Source: Telmatospirillum sp.
GTDB taxonomy: Bacteria; Pseudomonadota; Alphaproteobacteria; Rhodospirillales; Magnetospirillaceae
DNA: 64,000 nt
NCBI GenBank assembly: GCA_031291415.1
Contig: JARLJB010000331.1
Span: 25,864 to 89,863, forward strand
Reading direction: 5' to 3'
Under the pieces are notes generated by a model, which saw nothing but the letters and a program-made list of their open reading frames with translations, searched no databases and was not told where the DNA came from. Positions 1 through 8,182 of this stretch are shown in pieces. A program made the position numbers and the translations under genes. The first letter of the stretch is position 1; each line of letters opens with the position of its first letter.

Positions 1-2
1 TG

Positions 3-1565
3 GCGTGGGGCATCGGCATGCAGCGCATGCAATTCGAACGGCGGCGCGCCGCCCAGGAATTGAAAGAATCCGAGGGACGTTATCGTTCTCTCGTCGAATT
101 GTCACCGGACGCCATTGTCGTTCATACGCAGGGCATTATCATTTTTTCCAACACAGCCGCCGATCGGCTGTTCCGGGCCAGCGCCGGCAAAACCCTGGTC
201 GGCAAACGAATGACCGACCTGATGCATGCGAAGGATCCTTCCCGCCCCCATCCCCATCTGGAAGCCGAGGGCATACCGGAAGGCCTGGTCGAGGAGCGTC
301 TCCGCCGCCTTGACGGAGATCCCTTCATAGCGGAAGTGACTGCCGCCTCGATCATTTTTCACGGAGTGCACGCGCGTCAGGTCGTGATTCGCGACATCAC
401 CGAACGCAAACAGGTGCAGGCCCAGCTGGTGCAATCGGCGAAGCTGGCGACTTTGGGCGAGATGGCGGCCGGGATGGCCCATGAGCTCAGCCAGCCGATC
501 AATATCATCCGGATGGCCGCCGACGGAACGCTCCTGATGATCAATCGGGGAAAAGCATCGGCCGAATATCAGGAAAAGCAGTTTGGGCTGATCGCCGCCC
601 AGGCGTCCCGAATGGCCGAGATCATCGACCATATCCGCATCTTCAGCCGCAAGGATACAGGTGCGGTTACGGTCTTCGACGCTCGCGATTCTGTCCGCCT
701 CGCCGTCGAACTGATGGAATCGCAGCTTCAGGCGGACGACATCGCCGTTGTTTTGCGGCGTTCGCAGGCCCCCTGCCCGGTTCGCGGCCGGCCTGTGCAA
801 CTGGAACAGGTCATCATCAATCTTCTGGCCAATGCCCAGGACGCGATCAAATCCGCTCTTGAATTACCCGATTCTCCTCCCGGATCGGGGCGAATCCGCG
901 TTGATGTCGCCCTTCCGACGCCCGGAACCCTTGGGATCACAGTGACTGACAACGGTACCGGCATCGGCCCGCAGAGCCTTGACCGTATCTTCGAGCCCTT
1001 CTTCACCACCAAGGACGTCGGAAACGGAACAGGACTGGGCTTATCGGTCAGTTTTGGCATCATCTCGGCCATGGGCGGGCGCCTCGAAGCGCGAGACATC
1101 CTCCCGCGCGGCGCCCGCTTCACCATCACGTTGCCTTTGGTAAGCGAAACGGCTTGCGACAGCCTTCCGTCCGATCCGGTTCCGACACCACAAATGTCGC
1201 CACGCCATCACATCCTGCTGGTCGACGACGAGCCGCAGGCGATCGACGCCATGAGCGACTACCTGTGTGAGTTCGGCTATCGGGTCAGCCGGGCCTACAG
1301 CGGCAACGCCGCCTTCCGGCTGTTCGAGAGCGATCCCGCCGACATCGTCGTCACCGACATCAGAATGCCCGACGGCGATGGCGAAGAATTGGTTCGCAGG
1401 TTGCGGCAACGCTCGCCGGTCCTGCCGATCGTCGTGGTGACCGGCCACATGGGTGCCACCGAACATATCGAAGATGACGTTTCGAACGCTCTGACCATTC
1501 TGAAAAAACCCATCAGTCTTGCCACGATGACCAAAACGATCGAACATCTTCTTCACACTGTGTGA
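3..1565 (+). CDS. Hybrid sensor histidine kinase (PAS-HisKA-HATPase-receiver), 5' partial
   Basis: The frame is open to the left edge (codons A-W-G-I-G before the first Met at 18), so the N-terminus, probably with membrane segments, is missing. The visible part has a PAS domain (about residues 20-125 from Met18), a HisKA box with the phospho-accepting His in GMAHELSQP, an HATPase domain with N box LLANAQDAI and G boxes DNGTGIG and GTGLGLS, and a C-terminal receiver with DDE and phospho-acceptor Asp in VVTDIRMPD. It should autophosphorylate and pass phosphate to its own receiver, and perhaps to the NarL-type regulator that starts 72 bases downstream. The HELSQP variant of the H box is typical of kinases with this PAS arrangement. 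The signal is unknown. Confidence 0.9.
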   Translation, partial: AWGIGMQRMQFERRRAAQELKESEGRYRSLVELSPDAIVVHTQGIIIFSNTAADRLFRASAGKTLVGKRMTDLMHAKDPSRPHPHLEAEGIPEGLVEERLRRLDGDPFIAEVTAASIIFHGVHARQVVIRDITERKQVQAQLVQSAKLATLGEMAAGMAHELSQPINIIRMAADGTLLMINRGKASAEYQEKQFGLIAAQASRMAEIIDHIRIFSRKDTGAVTVFDARDSVRLAVELMESQLQADDIAVVLRRSQAPCPVRGRPVQLEQVIINLLANAQDAIKSALELPDSPPGSGRIRVDVALPTPGTLGITVTDNGTGIGPQSLDRIFEPFFTTKDVGNGTGLGLSVSFGIISAMGGRLEARDILPRGARFTITLPLVSETACDSLPSDPVPTPQMSPRHHILLVDDEPQAIDAMSDYLCEFGYRVSRAYSGNAAFRLFESDPADIVVTDIRMPDGDGEELVRRLRQRSPVLPIVVVTGHMGATEHIEDDVSNALTILKKPISLATMTKTIEHLLHTV

Positions 1566-1637
1566 AGCCTTTTGCACAGACCATGTCGCCTTTTGTATAG
1601 TACTGGTTCAGCGTGGCTCAGACGGGGAGACGGAGGG

Positions 1638-2279
1638 ATGCATATCCTCGTGGCCGATGACCACAATCTGGTCAGAGATGGCCTCAGGCCATTCCTCTAC
1701 GAGCTGGATCAGAACGCGGTTATCCTCGACGCCGCGAATTTCGATGACGCTTTTGCCGCCGCCAATGCTGCCGACGTGCTTGACCTTGTGCTGCTGGACC
1801 TGCGGATGCCAGGGATGAATGGGTTGCAAGGTGTCGTCCGCATGCGCCAGGCGCATCCCACCGTGCCGGTCGTGATCCTCTCGGGACATGTGGAACGCGC
1901 CGAGGTGATGGCCGCAGTCAGAGCCGGCGTGGCGGGCTACATCTCGAAGACGATCAGCGGTGCCGCCCTGATCGACGCCCTGAAACAGGTCCTCAACGGT
2001 GAGACCTATCTGCCGACCGGCCTCTTTTCGAAGAATAATCCGATCGAGAGCCTGCCGCCGGCCTCGCCTTTGGCGAGCCTGTCGATTCGCGAACGGGAAA
2101 TCCTGGGCCACCTGATAGAAGGCGAAACCAACAAAGAAATCGCCCGGCAATTGGATCTGCAGGAAATCACCATCAAAATCCATCTGCGCAACGTCTATCG
2201 CAAAATTGGCGCCGTCAATCGCGCCCAGGCGGTCCGCATCGCTTTGTCGTCCGGCTGGCCGATCCCAATGTCCCTGTGA
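1638..2279 (+). CDS. NarL/FixJ-family response regulator
   Basis: A 213-residue two-domain regulator. An N-terminal receiver (ADDH acidic pair, acceptor Asp in VLLDLRMPG, conserved Lys in ISKTIS) is followed by a LuxR-type helix-turn-helix (LSIREREILGHL, then GETNKEIARQL). The ATG at 1638 is preferred over an upstream in-frame start at 1572 because it has a GGAG-rich Shine-Dalgarno (about 1625-1635) and begins directly with the receiver strand MHILVADDH. It follows the hybrid kinase on the same strand and is its likely partner, though the kinase also has its own receiver, so a branched relay is possible. Targets are unknown. Confidence 0.92.
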   Translation: MHILVADDHNLVRDGLRPFLYELDQNAVILDAANFDDAFAAANAADVLDLVLLDLRMPGMNGLQGVVRMRQAHPTVPVVILSGHVERAEVMAAVRAGVAGYISKTISGAALIDALKQVLNGETYLPTGLFSKNNPIESLPPASPLASLSIREREILGHLIEGETNKEIARQLDLQEITIKIHLRNVYRKIGAVNRAQAVRIALSSGWPIPMSL

Positions 2280-2407
2280 CGGGAGCACAATTTCTGCACA
2301 GGGATTAGGCTTTCTTCATCAACGAAATAAGGTTATTGCTTAATCTCAAAGCAAAATAGAGGCCCGCCGCAACCAAAGATACCAGAAGCTCCGCTGAACC
2401 TCCCTCT

Positions 2408-2423
2408 TGGCATTTAAATTGCT
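2408..2423 (+). promoter_or_regulatory. Sigma-54 (-24/-12) promoter candidate for the Anbu operon
   Basis: TGGCAT-N5-TTGCT with GG at 2409-2410 and GC at 2421-2422, exactly 10 bases apart as sigma-54 requires. It lies 42 bases before the ATP-grasp start at 2465, in an otherwise gene-free 185-base gap, and points into the operon. The only departure from TGGCAC-N5-TTGCW is T for C at the sixth base. An activator site further upstream was not recognised. Confidence 0.62.
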
Positions 2424-2464
2424 TTGAATTCCTTCTATCGGGCGGATCGACAGGAGAGAAGCCT

Positions 2465-3889
2465 ATGGCGGCGGATGGTATTTTCGACGAAATGTACGGC
2501 CTGGACGGCGCAATCCGCTCGTCCTACGACAAAATCGCCTCGTGGCTCGACGCGACGCCGGACGCGGCTTTTGCCACCAAGCGCGCGCAAGCCGATCTGC
2601 TCTTCCAGCGCATCGGCATTACCTTTGCCGTCTACGGCAGCGCCGCCGGCACGGAACGGCTGATTCCCTTCGACATCATTCCCCGCATCCTCGCCGCCAA
2701 CGAATGGAACCTTCTTGAGCGCGGATTGTTCCAACGTGTCCGGGCCCTGCAGATGTTCCTGGGCGACATCTATCACGGACAGGAGATTATTCGCGCCGGG
2801 ATCGTTCCCGCCAGCCACATTCTCAGAAATGACCTTTATCGGCCGGAAATGAAGGACGTCGATGTGCCGGGCGGCGTTTATGTGCATATCGCCGGCATTG
2901 ACGTCATTCGAGTCAAGGAGGGCGAGTTTCACGTTCTCGAGGACAATCTGCGAACACCGTCCGGGGTTTCCTACATGTTGGAAAACCGGGCAGTGATGAT
3001 GCGGCTGTTTCCCCATTTGTTTTCCGAAAACCGGATTGCCCCGGTCGATCACTACCCGTCGGAACTCCTTCGCCAGTTGCGCTCGGTCGCGCCACAGACG
3101 GCACGTCACAATCCGACGGTCGCCGTCCTGACCCCCGGCCCTTACAACAGCGCCTATTTCGAGCACGCCTTTCTGGCCGACGAAATGGGTGTGGAACTGG
3201 TCGAGGGACAAGATCTCTTCGTCCGCGACGACGCTGTCTGGATGCGCACGACGCATGGGCCGCGCCGCGTCGACGTGATCTACCGGCGCCTCGATGACGA
3301 CTGCATCGACCCGCTGGCCTTCAATCCCGATTGCCTGTTGGGCGTTCCCGGCCTGTTGTCCGTCTATCGCAACGGCGGCGTGACTTTGGCCAACGCCATC
3401 GGCACCGGCATCGCCGACGACAAATCGACCTACCCTTATGTTCCCGACATCATCCGCTTCTATCTGGGTGAGGAGCCGATCCTGAAGAACGTCCACACTT
3501 TCCGTTGTAACCGGCCGGACGACCGCGCCTATGTGCTTGACCACATCGGCGAGTTGGTCGTCAAGGAGACCCAAGGGTCGGGTGGTTACGGCATGCTGAT
3601 CGGACCGAAAGCAACGAAGGAGGAGCATGACAAGTTCCGCCGGCTGATTACCGACGATCCCGATGGCTATATCGCACAACCCACGCTGGCGTTGTCGACC
3701 TGCCCGACCTTCGTCGAGGAGGGCGTCGCACCAAGGCATGTGGACCTGCGGCCGTTCGTCCTGACCGGACGCGATGGCATGGCCCTGGTTCCCGGAGGGC
3801 TGACCAGGGTCGCTCTCGGCAAGGGGTCCCTGGTGGTGAACTCGTCGCAAGGCGGCGGCACCAAGGACACTTGGGTTCTGGAGGGCTGA
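2465..3889 (+). CDS. Circularly permuted type 2 ATP-grasp protein
   Basis: A 474-residue protein of the DUF404/DUF407 ATP-grasp family, with a typical C-terminal end (SSQGGGTKDTWVL) and the internal block VLTPGPYNSAYFEHAFLA. Members are predicted to be ATP-dependent carboxylate-amine ligases that form amide or peptide bonds on an unidentified substrate. A Shine-Dalgarno (AGGAGAG, near 2452) precedes the ATG. The alpha-E gene starts 5 bases after the stop, then come a transglutaminase-like gene and Anbu, the conserved Anbu neighbourhood. A paralogue fused to alpha-E lies at 20953-23520. The family is clear, the reaction is inferred. Confidence 0.9.
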   Translation: MAADGIFDEMYGLDGAIRSSYDKIASWLDATPDAAFATKRAQADLLFQRIGITFAVYGSAAGTERLIPFDIIPRILAANEWNLLERGLFQRVRALQMFLGDIYHGQEIIRAGIVPASHILRNDLYRPEMKDVDVPGGVYVHIAGIDVIRVKEGEFHVLEDNLRTPSGVSYMLENRAVMMRLFPHLFSENRIAPVDHYPSELLRQLRSVAPQTARHNPTVAVLTPGPYNSAYFEHAFLADEMGVELVEGQDLFVRDDAVWMRTTHGPRRVDVIYRRLDDDCIDPLAFNPDCLLGVPGLLSVYRNGGVTLANAIGTGIADDKSTYPYVPDIIRFYLGEEPILKNVHTFRCNRPDDRAYVLDHIGELVVKETQGSGGYGMLIGPKATKEEHDKFRRLITDDPDGYIAQPTLALSTCPTFVEEGVAPRHVDLRPFVLTGRDGMALVPGGLTRVALGKGSLVVNSSQGGGTKDTWVLEG

Positions 3890-3894
3890 TCGTC

Positions 3895-4830
3895 ATGCTG
3901 AGTCGCACCGCCGAACAACTTTACTGGACCGGCCGCTATGTCGAGCGTGCCGAGAATATGGCCCGCATCCTCGACGTCAGCCAGCGTCTCTCCGTACAGG
4001 GGCGCAAACGTTCGAGCGAAGCCAACGAATGGGTGGCCGTTCTCGACATCCTTTGTGCCGAGAGCCTTTACGCCGAAACGCATGGGGAGGTGACGGAAGA
4101 CGGCGTAATTGCCTTTCTGACGCTCGACCGCAGCAACCCCTCGTCGATCTATTCATGCCTGCACACGGCCCGCGAAAACGCCCGGGCTCTGCGTTCGAAC
4201 ATTTCTTCCGAGATGTGGGAAAGCATGAACACCACCTGGCTGGCGATCCGCGAGCTGACCGACAGCCAGCTGCAAGCCCAGGGCCTCAGGGAGTTCTTCG
4301 ACTGGGTGAAGGTCCGTTCCCATTTGTTCCGGGGAGTGTCCTACACCACGACTTTGCACGATGACGGTTTTGCCTTCATCCGTCTCGGCACCTTCCTTGA
4401 GCGGGCCGACAATACCGCGCGCCTCCTTGATTCGAAATTCCATATTCTGGCCGACAGCGGTACCGACCCGGCGGCCAACTATTACGAATGGGGGGCCGTC
4501 CTGCGCGCGGTCGGCGCCTTCCGGGCGTATCACCAGCTCTATCACGACGTCATCACGCCGTTGCGCGTCGCCGAGCTTTTGGTGCTGCACCCGCAAATGC
4601 CGCGCTCGCTCCGCTTCTGTTTCGACCATGTCAGCGAGTTGCTGGGAGGCCTAAGCGCCGGGCGGCGCCTGGAATGCGAACGGATGGCCGGCGAGTTCTG
4701 TGCCCGGTTGCAATATGGACAGATTGAAAAAATCCATACCAAAGGACTGCACGACTTCCTGATGGAGGTTCTTGATCATGTCGCCGACCTGTCCCAGCAG
4801 ATCTCGCATGATTTCATGATGACGGTATAG
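3895..4830 (+). CDS. Alpha-E domain protein (DUF403)
   Basis: A 311-residue, largely helical protein. The opening LSRTAEQLYWTGRYVERAEN is the hallmark of the alpha-E family, which is nearly always paired with circularly permuted ATP-grasp proteins. The ATG at 3895, 5 bases after the preceding stop, is chosen because the upstream TTG at 3871 lies inside the ATP-grasp gene and adds residues unlike the family. The biochemical role is unknown. It is presumed to assist or contribute to the amide-forming chemistry of its partner, since the two domains are fused in one chain at 20953-23520. Confidence 0.88.
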   Translation: MLSRTAEQLYWTGRYVERAENMARILDVSQRLSVQGRKRSSEANEWVAVLDILCAESLYAETHGEVTEDGVIAFLTLDRSNPSSIYSCLHTARENARALRSNISSEMWESMNTTWLAIRELTDSQLQAQGLREFFDWVKVRSHLFRGVSYTTTLHDDGFAFIRLGTFLERADNTARLLDSKFHILADSGTDPAANYYEWGAVLRAVGAFRAYHQLYHDVITPLRVAELLVLHPQMPRSLRFCFDHVSELLGGLSAGRRLECERMAGEFCARLQYGQIEKIHTKGLHDFLMEVLDHVADLSQQISHDFMMTV

Positions 4831-4839
4831 GAGGCAGAG

Positions 4840-5673
4840 ATGCGTGTCGCCATCAATCACGAAACAGTCTACCGTTATCCCGCCGAAAGTAATTATTCGA
4901 TCCAATACCTGCGCCTCAGCCCGATTTCGAGCATCAGCCAGCGAGTGCTGTCCTGGAAACTGTCGAGTTCCGGAAATTTACGTCCCTGGGTCGATGGTTT
5001 CGGCAATGCCGCCCATGTCCTGGTGGTCGAAGGCCCGCATCAGGAAATCCGCGTCAAGGCCATCGGCGAGGTGGAAATCGCCGACGTCGGCAAGCCTCTG
5101 CTCGCCGACAACGAACCGCATCCGCCGGAATTGTACCTTCGTTCAACGCGCCTGACGGAAGCCGACGAGCGTATCCAACGGTTTGCCGGCAATTTCAGGC
5201 CGGCGCTCGTCGTCAACGCCCGCAAGGGGCTGGACGGCCTGTTGGCCGGCATCCGCCAGAGCGTCGAGTCGCAAGCAAACCAAAACCAGCCGCCGGCCAC
5301 CGCCAGCCAGTCACTTGACCGTCATGCCGGTGGATCGCGGGAACAGGCTCACCTGTTCGTTTCCTGCTGCCGCAGCCTGGGTGTCCCGGCCCGTTACGTC
5401 AGCGGGTACCTGTGCTCGGATTCGCATGAGGAAACCGGTCTGGCCACCCATGCCTGGGCGGAAGCCTGGGTCGGCGACGCCGGCTGGCTCCGCTATGACG
5501 TGGCCAACCGCATGTCCAACGCCAAAGCTCACGTCCGGGTCGCGGTCGGTCTCGACTATCTTGATACGGCTCCGGTCCGTGGCTTGCGCCGTGGCGCTGG
5601 CAACGAGGAAATGGAAATCGAAGTGAATATATCCGACGCCCGGAAAATGAAATCTCAAAACAACCAGCAATAG
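4840..5673 (+). CDS. Transglutaminase-like protein with catalytic Cys replaced by Ser
   Basis: A 277-residue protein with the N-terminal beta domain seen in bacterial transglutaminase-like proteins (MRVAINHETVYRYP) and a transglutaminase-fold core. The usual G-x-C-x-D-x-A-H nucleophile motif reads GGSREQAHLF here, so Ser166 (codon tcg at 5335) occupies the Cys position, while His204 (THAWAEAWV) and the Asp of WLRYDVAN are kept. The paralogues at 17574 and 23517 both retain Cys. It starts 9 bases after alpha-E and belongs to the same operon. It may act as a serine enzyme, or as a non-catalytic substrate-binding subunit for the ATP-grasp/Anbu system. Confidence 0.87.
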   Translation: MRVAINHETVYRYPAESNYSIQYLRLSPISSISQRVLSWKLSSSGNLRPWVDGFGNAAHVLVVEGPHQEIRVKAIGEVEIADVGKPLLADNEPHPPELYLRSTRLTEADERIQRFAGNFRPALVVNARKGLDGLLAGIRQSVESQANQNQPPATASQSLDRHAGGSREQAHLFVSCCRSLGVPARYVSGYLCSDSHEETGLATHAWAEAWVGDAGWLRYDVANRMSNAKAHVRVAVGLDYLDTAPVRGLRRGAGNEEMEIEVNISDARKMKSQNNQQ

Positions 5674-5753
5674 AAAAACAGTTATTTGCACTTGATCGTA
5701 AATAACGGCGTCGAAAACGGGGCCGAAAAAGACTTTCAATAAGGGGAAGACAG

Positions 5754-6488
5754 ATGACTTACTGCGTCGGCGTCCTGCTCGACGAAGGACTGGTGCTTGC
5801 GTCCGATTCAAGAACTAACGCGGGCGTCGACAACATCGCGACATTCCGCAAGATGTCTATCATCGAGAAGACCGACAAGCATGTGATCTGCTTGCTGTCG
5901 GCCGGCAATCTCGGCCTGACCCAATCGGCTCTGAGCCTGATCGCCGAATGGGCAACGGGAAAAGAGGGGCGTCTTAACGTCAACAAGGCCAAGACGATGT
6001 ATCGGGTCGCCCGCATCGTCGGACAGGCCCTGCGTGAGGTTTACGAGGAGGATGGCGAGTCCCTGCAACGGCATGGTACTGAATTCAACGCCACCTTCAT
6101 CCTGGGGGGACAGATCAAAGGCGAGCGTCCGCGCCTGTTTCATATCTATTCGGCCGGAAATTTCATCGAAGCCACGCCAGAAACACCGTTCTTTCAGATC
6201 GGCGAAACAAAATATGGCAAGCCGGTGTTCGACCGCATCCTCAAGCAATCGATGCCGTTGGCCGAAGCCGCCAAGCTGGTCCTGATTTCCTTTGATTCGA
6301 CCATGCGGTCAAATCTATCGGTCGGTCTGCCCATCGACCTGTTCTGTTACGAAAGCGATTCGCTGAAGGTCGCCCATTACCGGCAAATGGGAGAGGCTGA
6401 CGGATATCTGTCGGGCATCCGCCGCCAGTGGGGCGAAGGCTTGAAACGCGTCTTCATCGACATCGCCCCACCCGATCTCGATGGGTAA
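5754..6488 (+). CDS. anbu: Anbu, bacterial proteasome-related peptidase
   Basis: A 244-residue proteasome-fold (Ntn-hydrolase) protein. After Met removal Thr1 becomes the N-terminal nucleophile (MTYCVGV), with the ASDSRTNAGVD signature giving Asp17 and a Lys at 32, in the positions expected for the proteasome beta-subunit catalytic set. The length matches Anbu (about 240-250), which is longer than HslV. It follows the transglutaminase-like gene by 80 bases and completes the ATP-grasp/alpha-E/transglutaminase/Anbu set. Its substrate is not established, and no unfoldase is encoded nearby, so it may process a small peptide-like product rather than folded proteins. Confidence 0.92.
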   Translation: MTYCVGVLLDEGLVLASDSRTNAGVDNIATFRKMSIIEKTDKHVICLLSAGNLGLTQSALSLIAEWATGKEGRLNVNKAKTMYRVARIVGQALREVYEEDGESLQRHGTEFNATFILGGQIKGERPRLFHIYSAGNFIEATPETPFFQIGETKYGKPVFDRILKQSMPLAEAAKLVLISFDSTMRSNLSVGLPIDLFCYESDSLKVAHYRQMGEADGYLSGIRRQWGEGLKRVFIDIAPPDLDG

Positions 6489-6497
6489 TACCTGTTC

Positions 6498-7247
6498 TCA
6501 TTCGACCAGACGAAGGAAGATATCGGGAAAGAACGTCGCCAGCAGGAGTCCGGCGCATAACGCCGGGCCGAATGGAAAGACCGGTCCACGCCCGCCAAGA
6601 CGCCAACCGAAACCGAGACAGATGCCAAGCAGGGCGGATGCCACCAGATAACCACCCAGCCCCGACAATCCCACGTAGAAGCCGGCAACGCAGAGAAATT
6701 TGACGTCCCCCAACCCCAACCCATCACGTCGGCGCCAGCGCAGGAAGCCCCAGCGCACCCCGTAGCTGATGCTCCCCGCCAGCAGGGCGCCGAGCGAGGC
6801 GTCCAACCATTCGCCGTCGCCATACCTCCGCCACAGAACCGCCAGCGGGATAAGGAAAAGCAACATTCCGTCAGGGATGATTCCGGCTTCGAGGTCGACA
6901 ACCGCGATCACCACCAGTCCGAATGCCGTCAGCGACAGCATCACGGCCATCGGCAGATCAGCCCCGGACAACCAGCCGGACCACAGAAACAATGCCGCCG
7001 TCACCAGTTCGATCACCGGGTAGCGCCATGAAACGGGTTTGCCGCAATGGCGACACCGCCCTCGTAACATCAGCCATGACAGAACGGGAATCAGATCGAC
7101 TGGCCCCAGGGTCGCCCGGCAGGAGGGACACCGCGACCGGTCGCTGCCGATCGGCAGGCCGCGCGGCAAGCGATAGCTGAGACCGCCGGCCAAGCTGCCG
7201 AACAACAGCCCGACCAGCGTCAACGCCAGCAGAGAAGCGGACGGCAT
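6498..7247 (-). CDS. Prepilin peptidase (A24 aspartic protease, PilD/GspO-like)
   Basis: A 249-residue polytopic membrane protein. An N-terminal hydrophobic stretch is followed by two C-x2-C pairs (CPSC and CRHC), the zinc-binding cytoplasmic loop of classical bifunctional prepilin peptidase/N-methylases. The two catalytic Asp motifs are present: VVDLEAGIIPD and GLGLGDVKFL. The ATG at 7247 is preferred to an upstream start because it begins with the first membrane segment and overlaps the ubiV stop (TGATG), so it is likely translationally coupled to ubiTUV. The pairing with quinone genes is odd: no pilin or secretin gene is in view. A second, shorter A24 gene lies at 54212-54934. Confidence 0.88.
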   Translation of the reverse strand: MPSASLLALTLVGLLFGSLAGGLSYRLPRGLPIGSDRSRCPSCRATLGPVDLIPVLSWLMLRGRCRHCGKPVSWRYPVIELVTAALFLWSGWLSGADLPMAVMLSLTAFGLVVIAVVDLEAGIIPDGMLLFLIPLAVLWRRYGDGEWLDASLGALLAGSISYGVRWGFLRWRRRDGLGLGDVKFLCVAGFYVGLSGLGGYLVASALLGICLGFGWRLGGRGPVFPFGPALCAGLLLATFFPDIFLRLVE

Positions 7248-8182
7248 CAAGAAAGGCCGAGGCCTTCGGCGACGAACGCGTGTCCTTCGCGTCCATGCAC
7301 ATAGCCGTTGGCGAACTCCGTTCCCGGCATCAGATCCGCCAAGCGGGCGGATGCCTCCGGGGCATCCAGGCGTCCGTCGAGTGTATCGCGGAACAGCCGG
7401 GCCACCGCCACCATGTCGCAGTCCTGCGGCCAGAGCCGGAAGCGATCGATCCCCATACCTCGCAGACCGGCCAGTTCGCCCAACAGATTGACGTAGCGGC
7501 AAGACATGGTCTGGGTACCATTGACCGTCAGGAACGGCTTGCCATCCATGGTATCGACCGGCATGCCGTCGGGATCGCGGCCACAGACATATTGGCAACC
7601 ATCCTTGTGCAGGTTATGCGACCGGGCATGGTAGCACCGCGCCGACAGCGCCAGCGGCAGACGACCGAATGCCTGCACCTCGATTTCCGCCAGCGCCTGG
7701 GCCGCCAACACCGCCAAAGTGGTGGCCGGAAGCTCCGCCGGCAGACAGATCCGCCACGCTCCGCGTCCGGCCAGATAGGCGAGAGTTCCCTCGTTATAGA
7801 CATTGACGAAGGGCCCGATCACATGCGGACGCCCGGCCAGATCGGCGGCGATCGCCAAGTCGTTGGCCTCGACCAGCCGGTCGCCGGCGTCGGCGGCCAA
7901 CGCCCGCATGGCGTCCCGCTCACGCTCTGACATCACCAGGGCCAAAGACGACAGAACGACCTCTTTGCCGGCGGCACTCAGCCGCTCGGTGACCTCTGCC
8001 AGATGAGGCGCGAAAAAAGGCCGGCGTTTCGAACAGACCACTTCGCCCAAATGCACGGTCTCAACCGGTGCCTCATCGGCCAGGCGAAAATAGAAATCGC
8101 GCCAAACCTCCGGCTTCCAATTGAACAGAACCGGTCCGATGGTCAGTTTTCCGTTCCGCGGGGAGGGGATCGAGCCGTTCAT
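7247..8182 (-). CDS. ubiV: UbiV, O2-independent ubiquinone hydroxylation factor (U32 family)
   Basis: A 311-residue U32-family protein. It carries the four UbiV iron-sulfur cysteines: Cys50 (EVVCSK) and a C-x12-C-x3-C cluster inside SARCYHARSHN...GCQYVC, the spacing known from E. coli UbiV. With UbiU it forms the complex that hydroxylates the quinone ring without oxygen, probably using prephenate as oxygen donor. It overlaps ubiU by 4 bases and the downstream prepilin peptidase by 3, so the set is one minus-strand operon. Expected to matter under low oxygen. Confidence 0.93.
   Translation of the reverse strand: MNGSIPSPRNGKLTIGPVLFNWKPEVWRDFYFRLADEAPVETVHLGEVVCSKRRPFFAPHLAEVTERLSAAGKEVVLSSLALVMSERERDAMRALAADAGDRLVEANDLAIAADLAGRPHVIGPFVNVYNEGTLAYLAGRGAWRICLPAELPATTLAVLAAQALAEIEVQAFGRLPLALSARCYHARSHNLHKDGCQYVCGRDPDGMPVDTMDGKPFLTVNGTQTMSCRYVNLLGELAGLRGMGIDRFRLWPQDCDMVAVARLFRDTLDGRLDAPEASARLADLMPGTEFANGYVHGREGHAFVAEGLGLS

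Noticed and set aside
2435..3850. Long minus-strand open frame opposite the ATP-grasp gene
   Set aside because: It mirrors a recognised protein-coding gene and has an arginine/histidine/glutamine-rich composition typical of antisense frames in GC-rich DNA.
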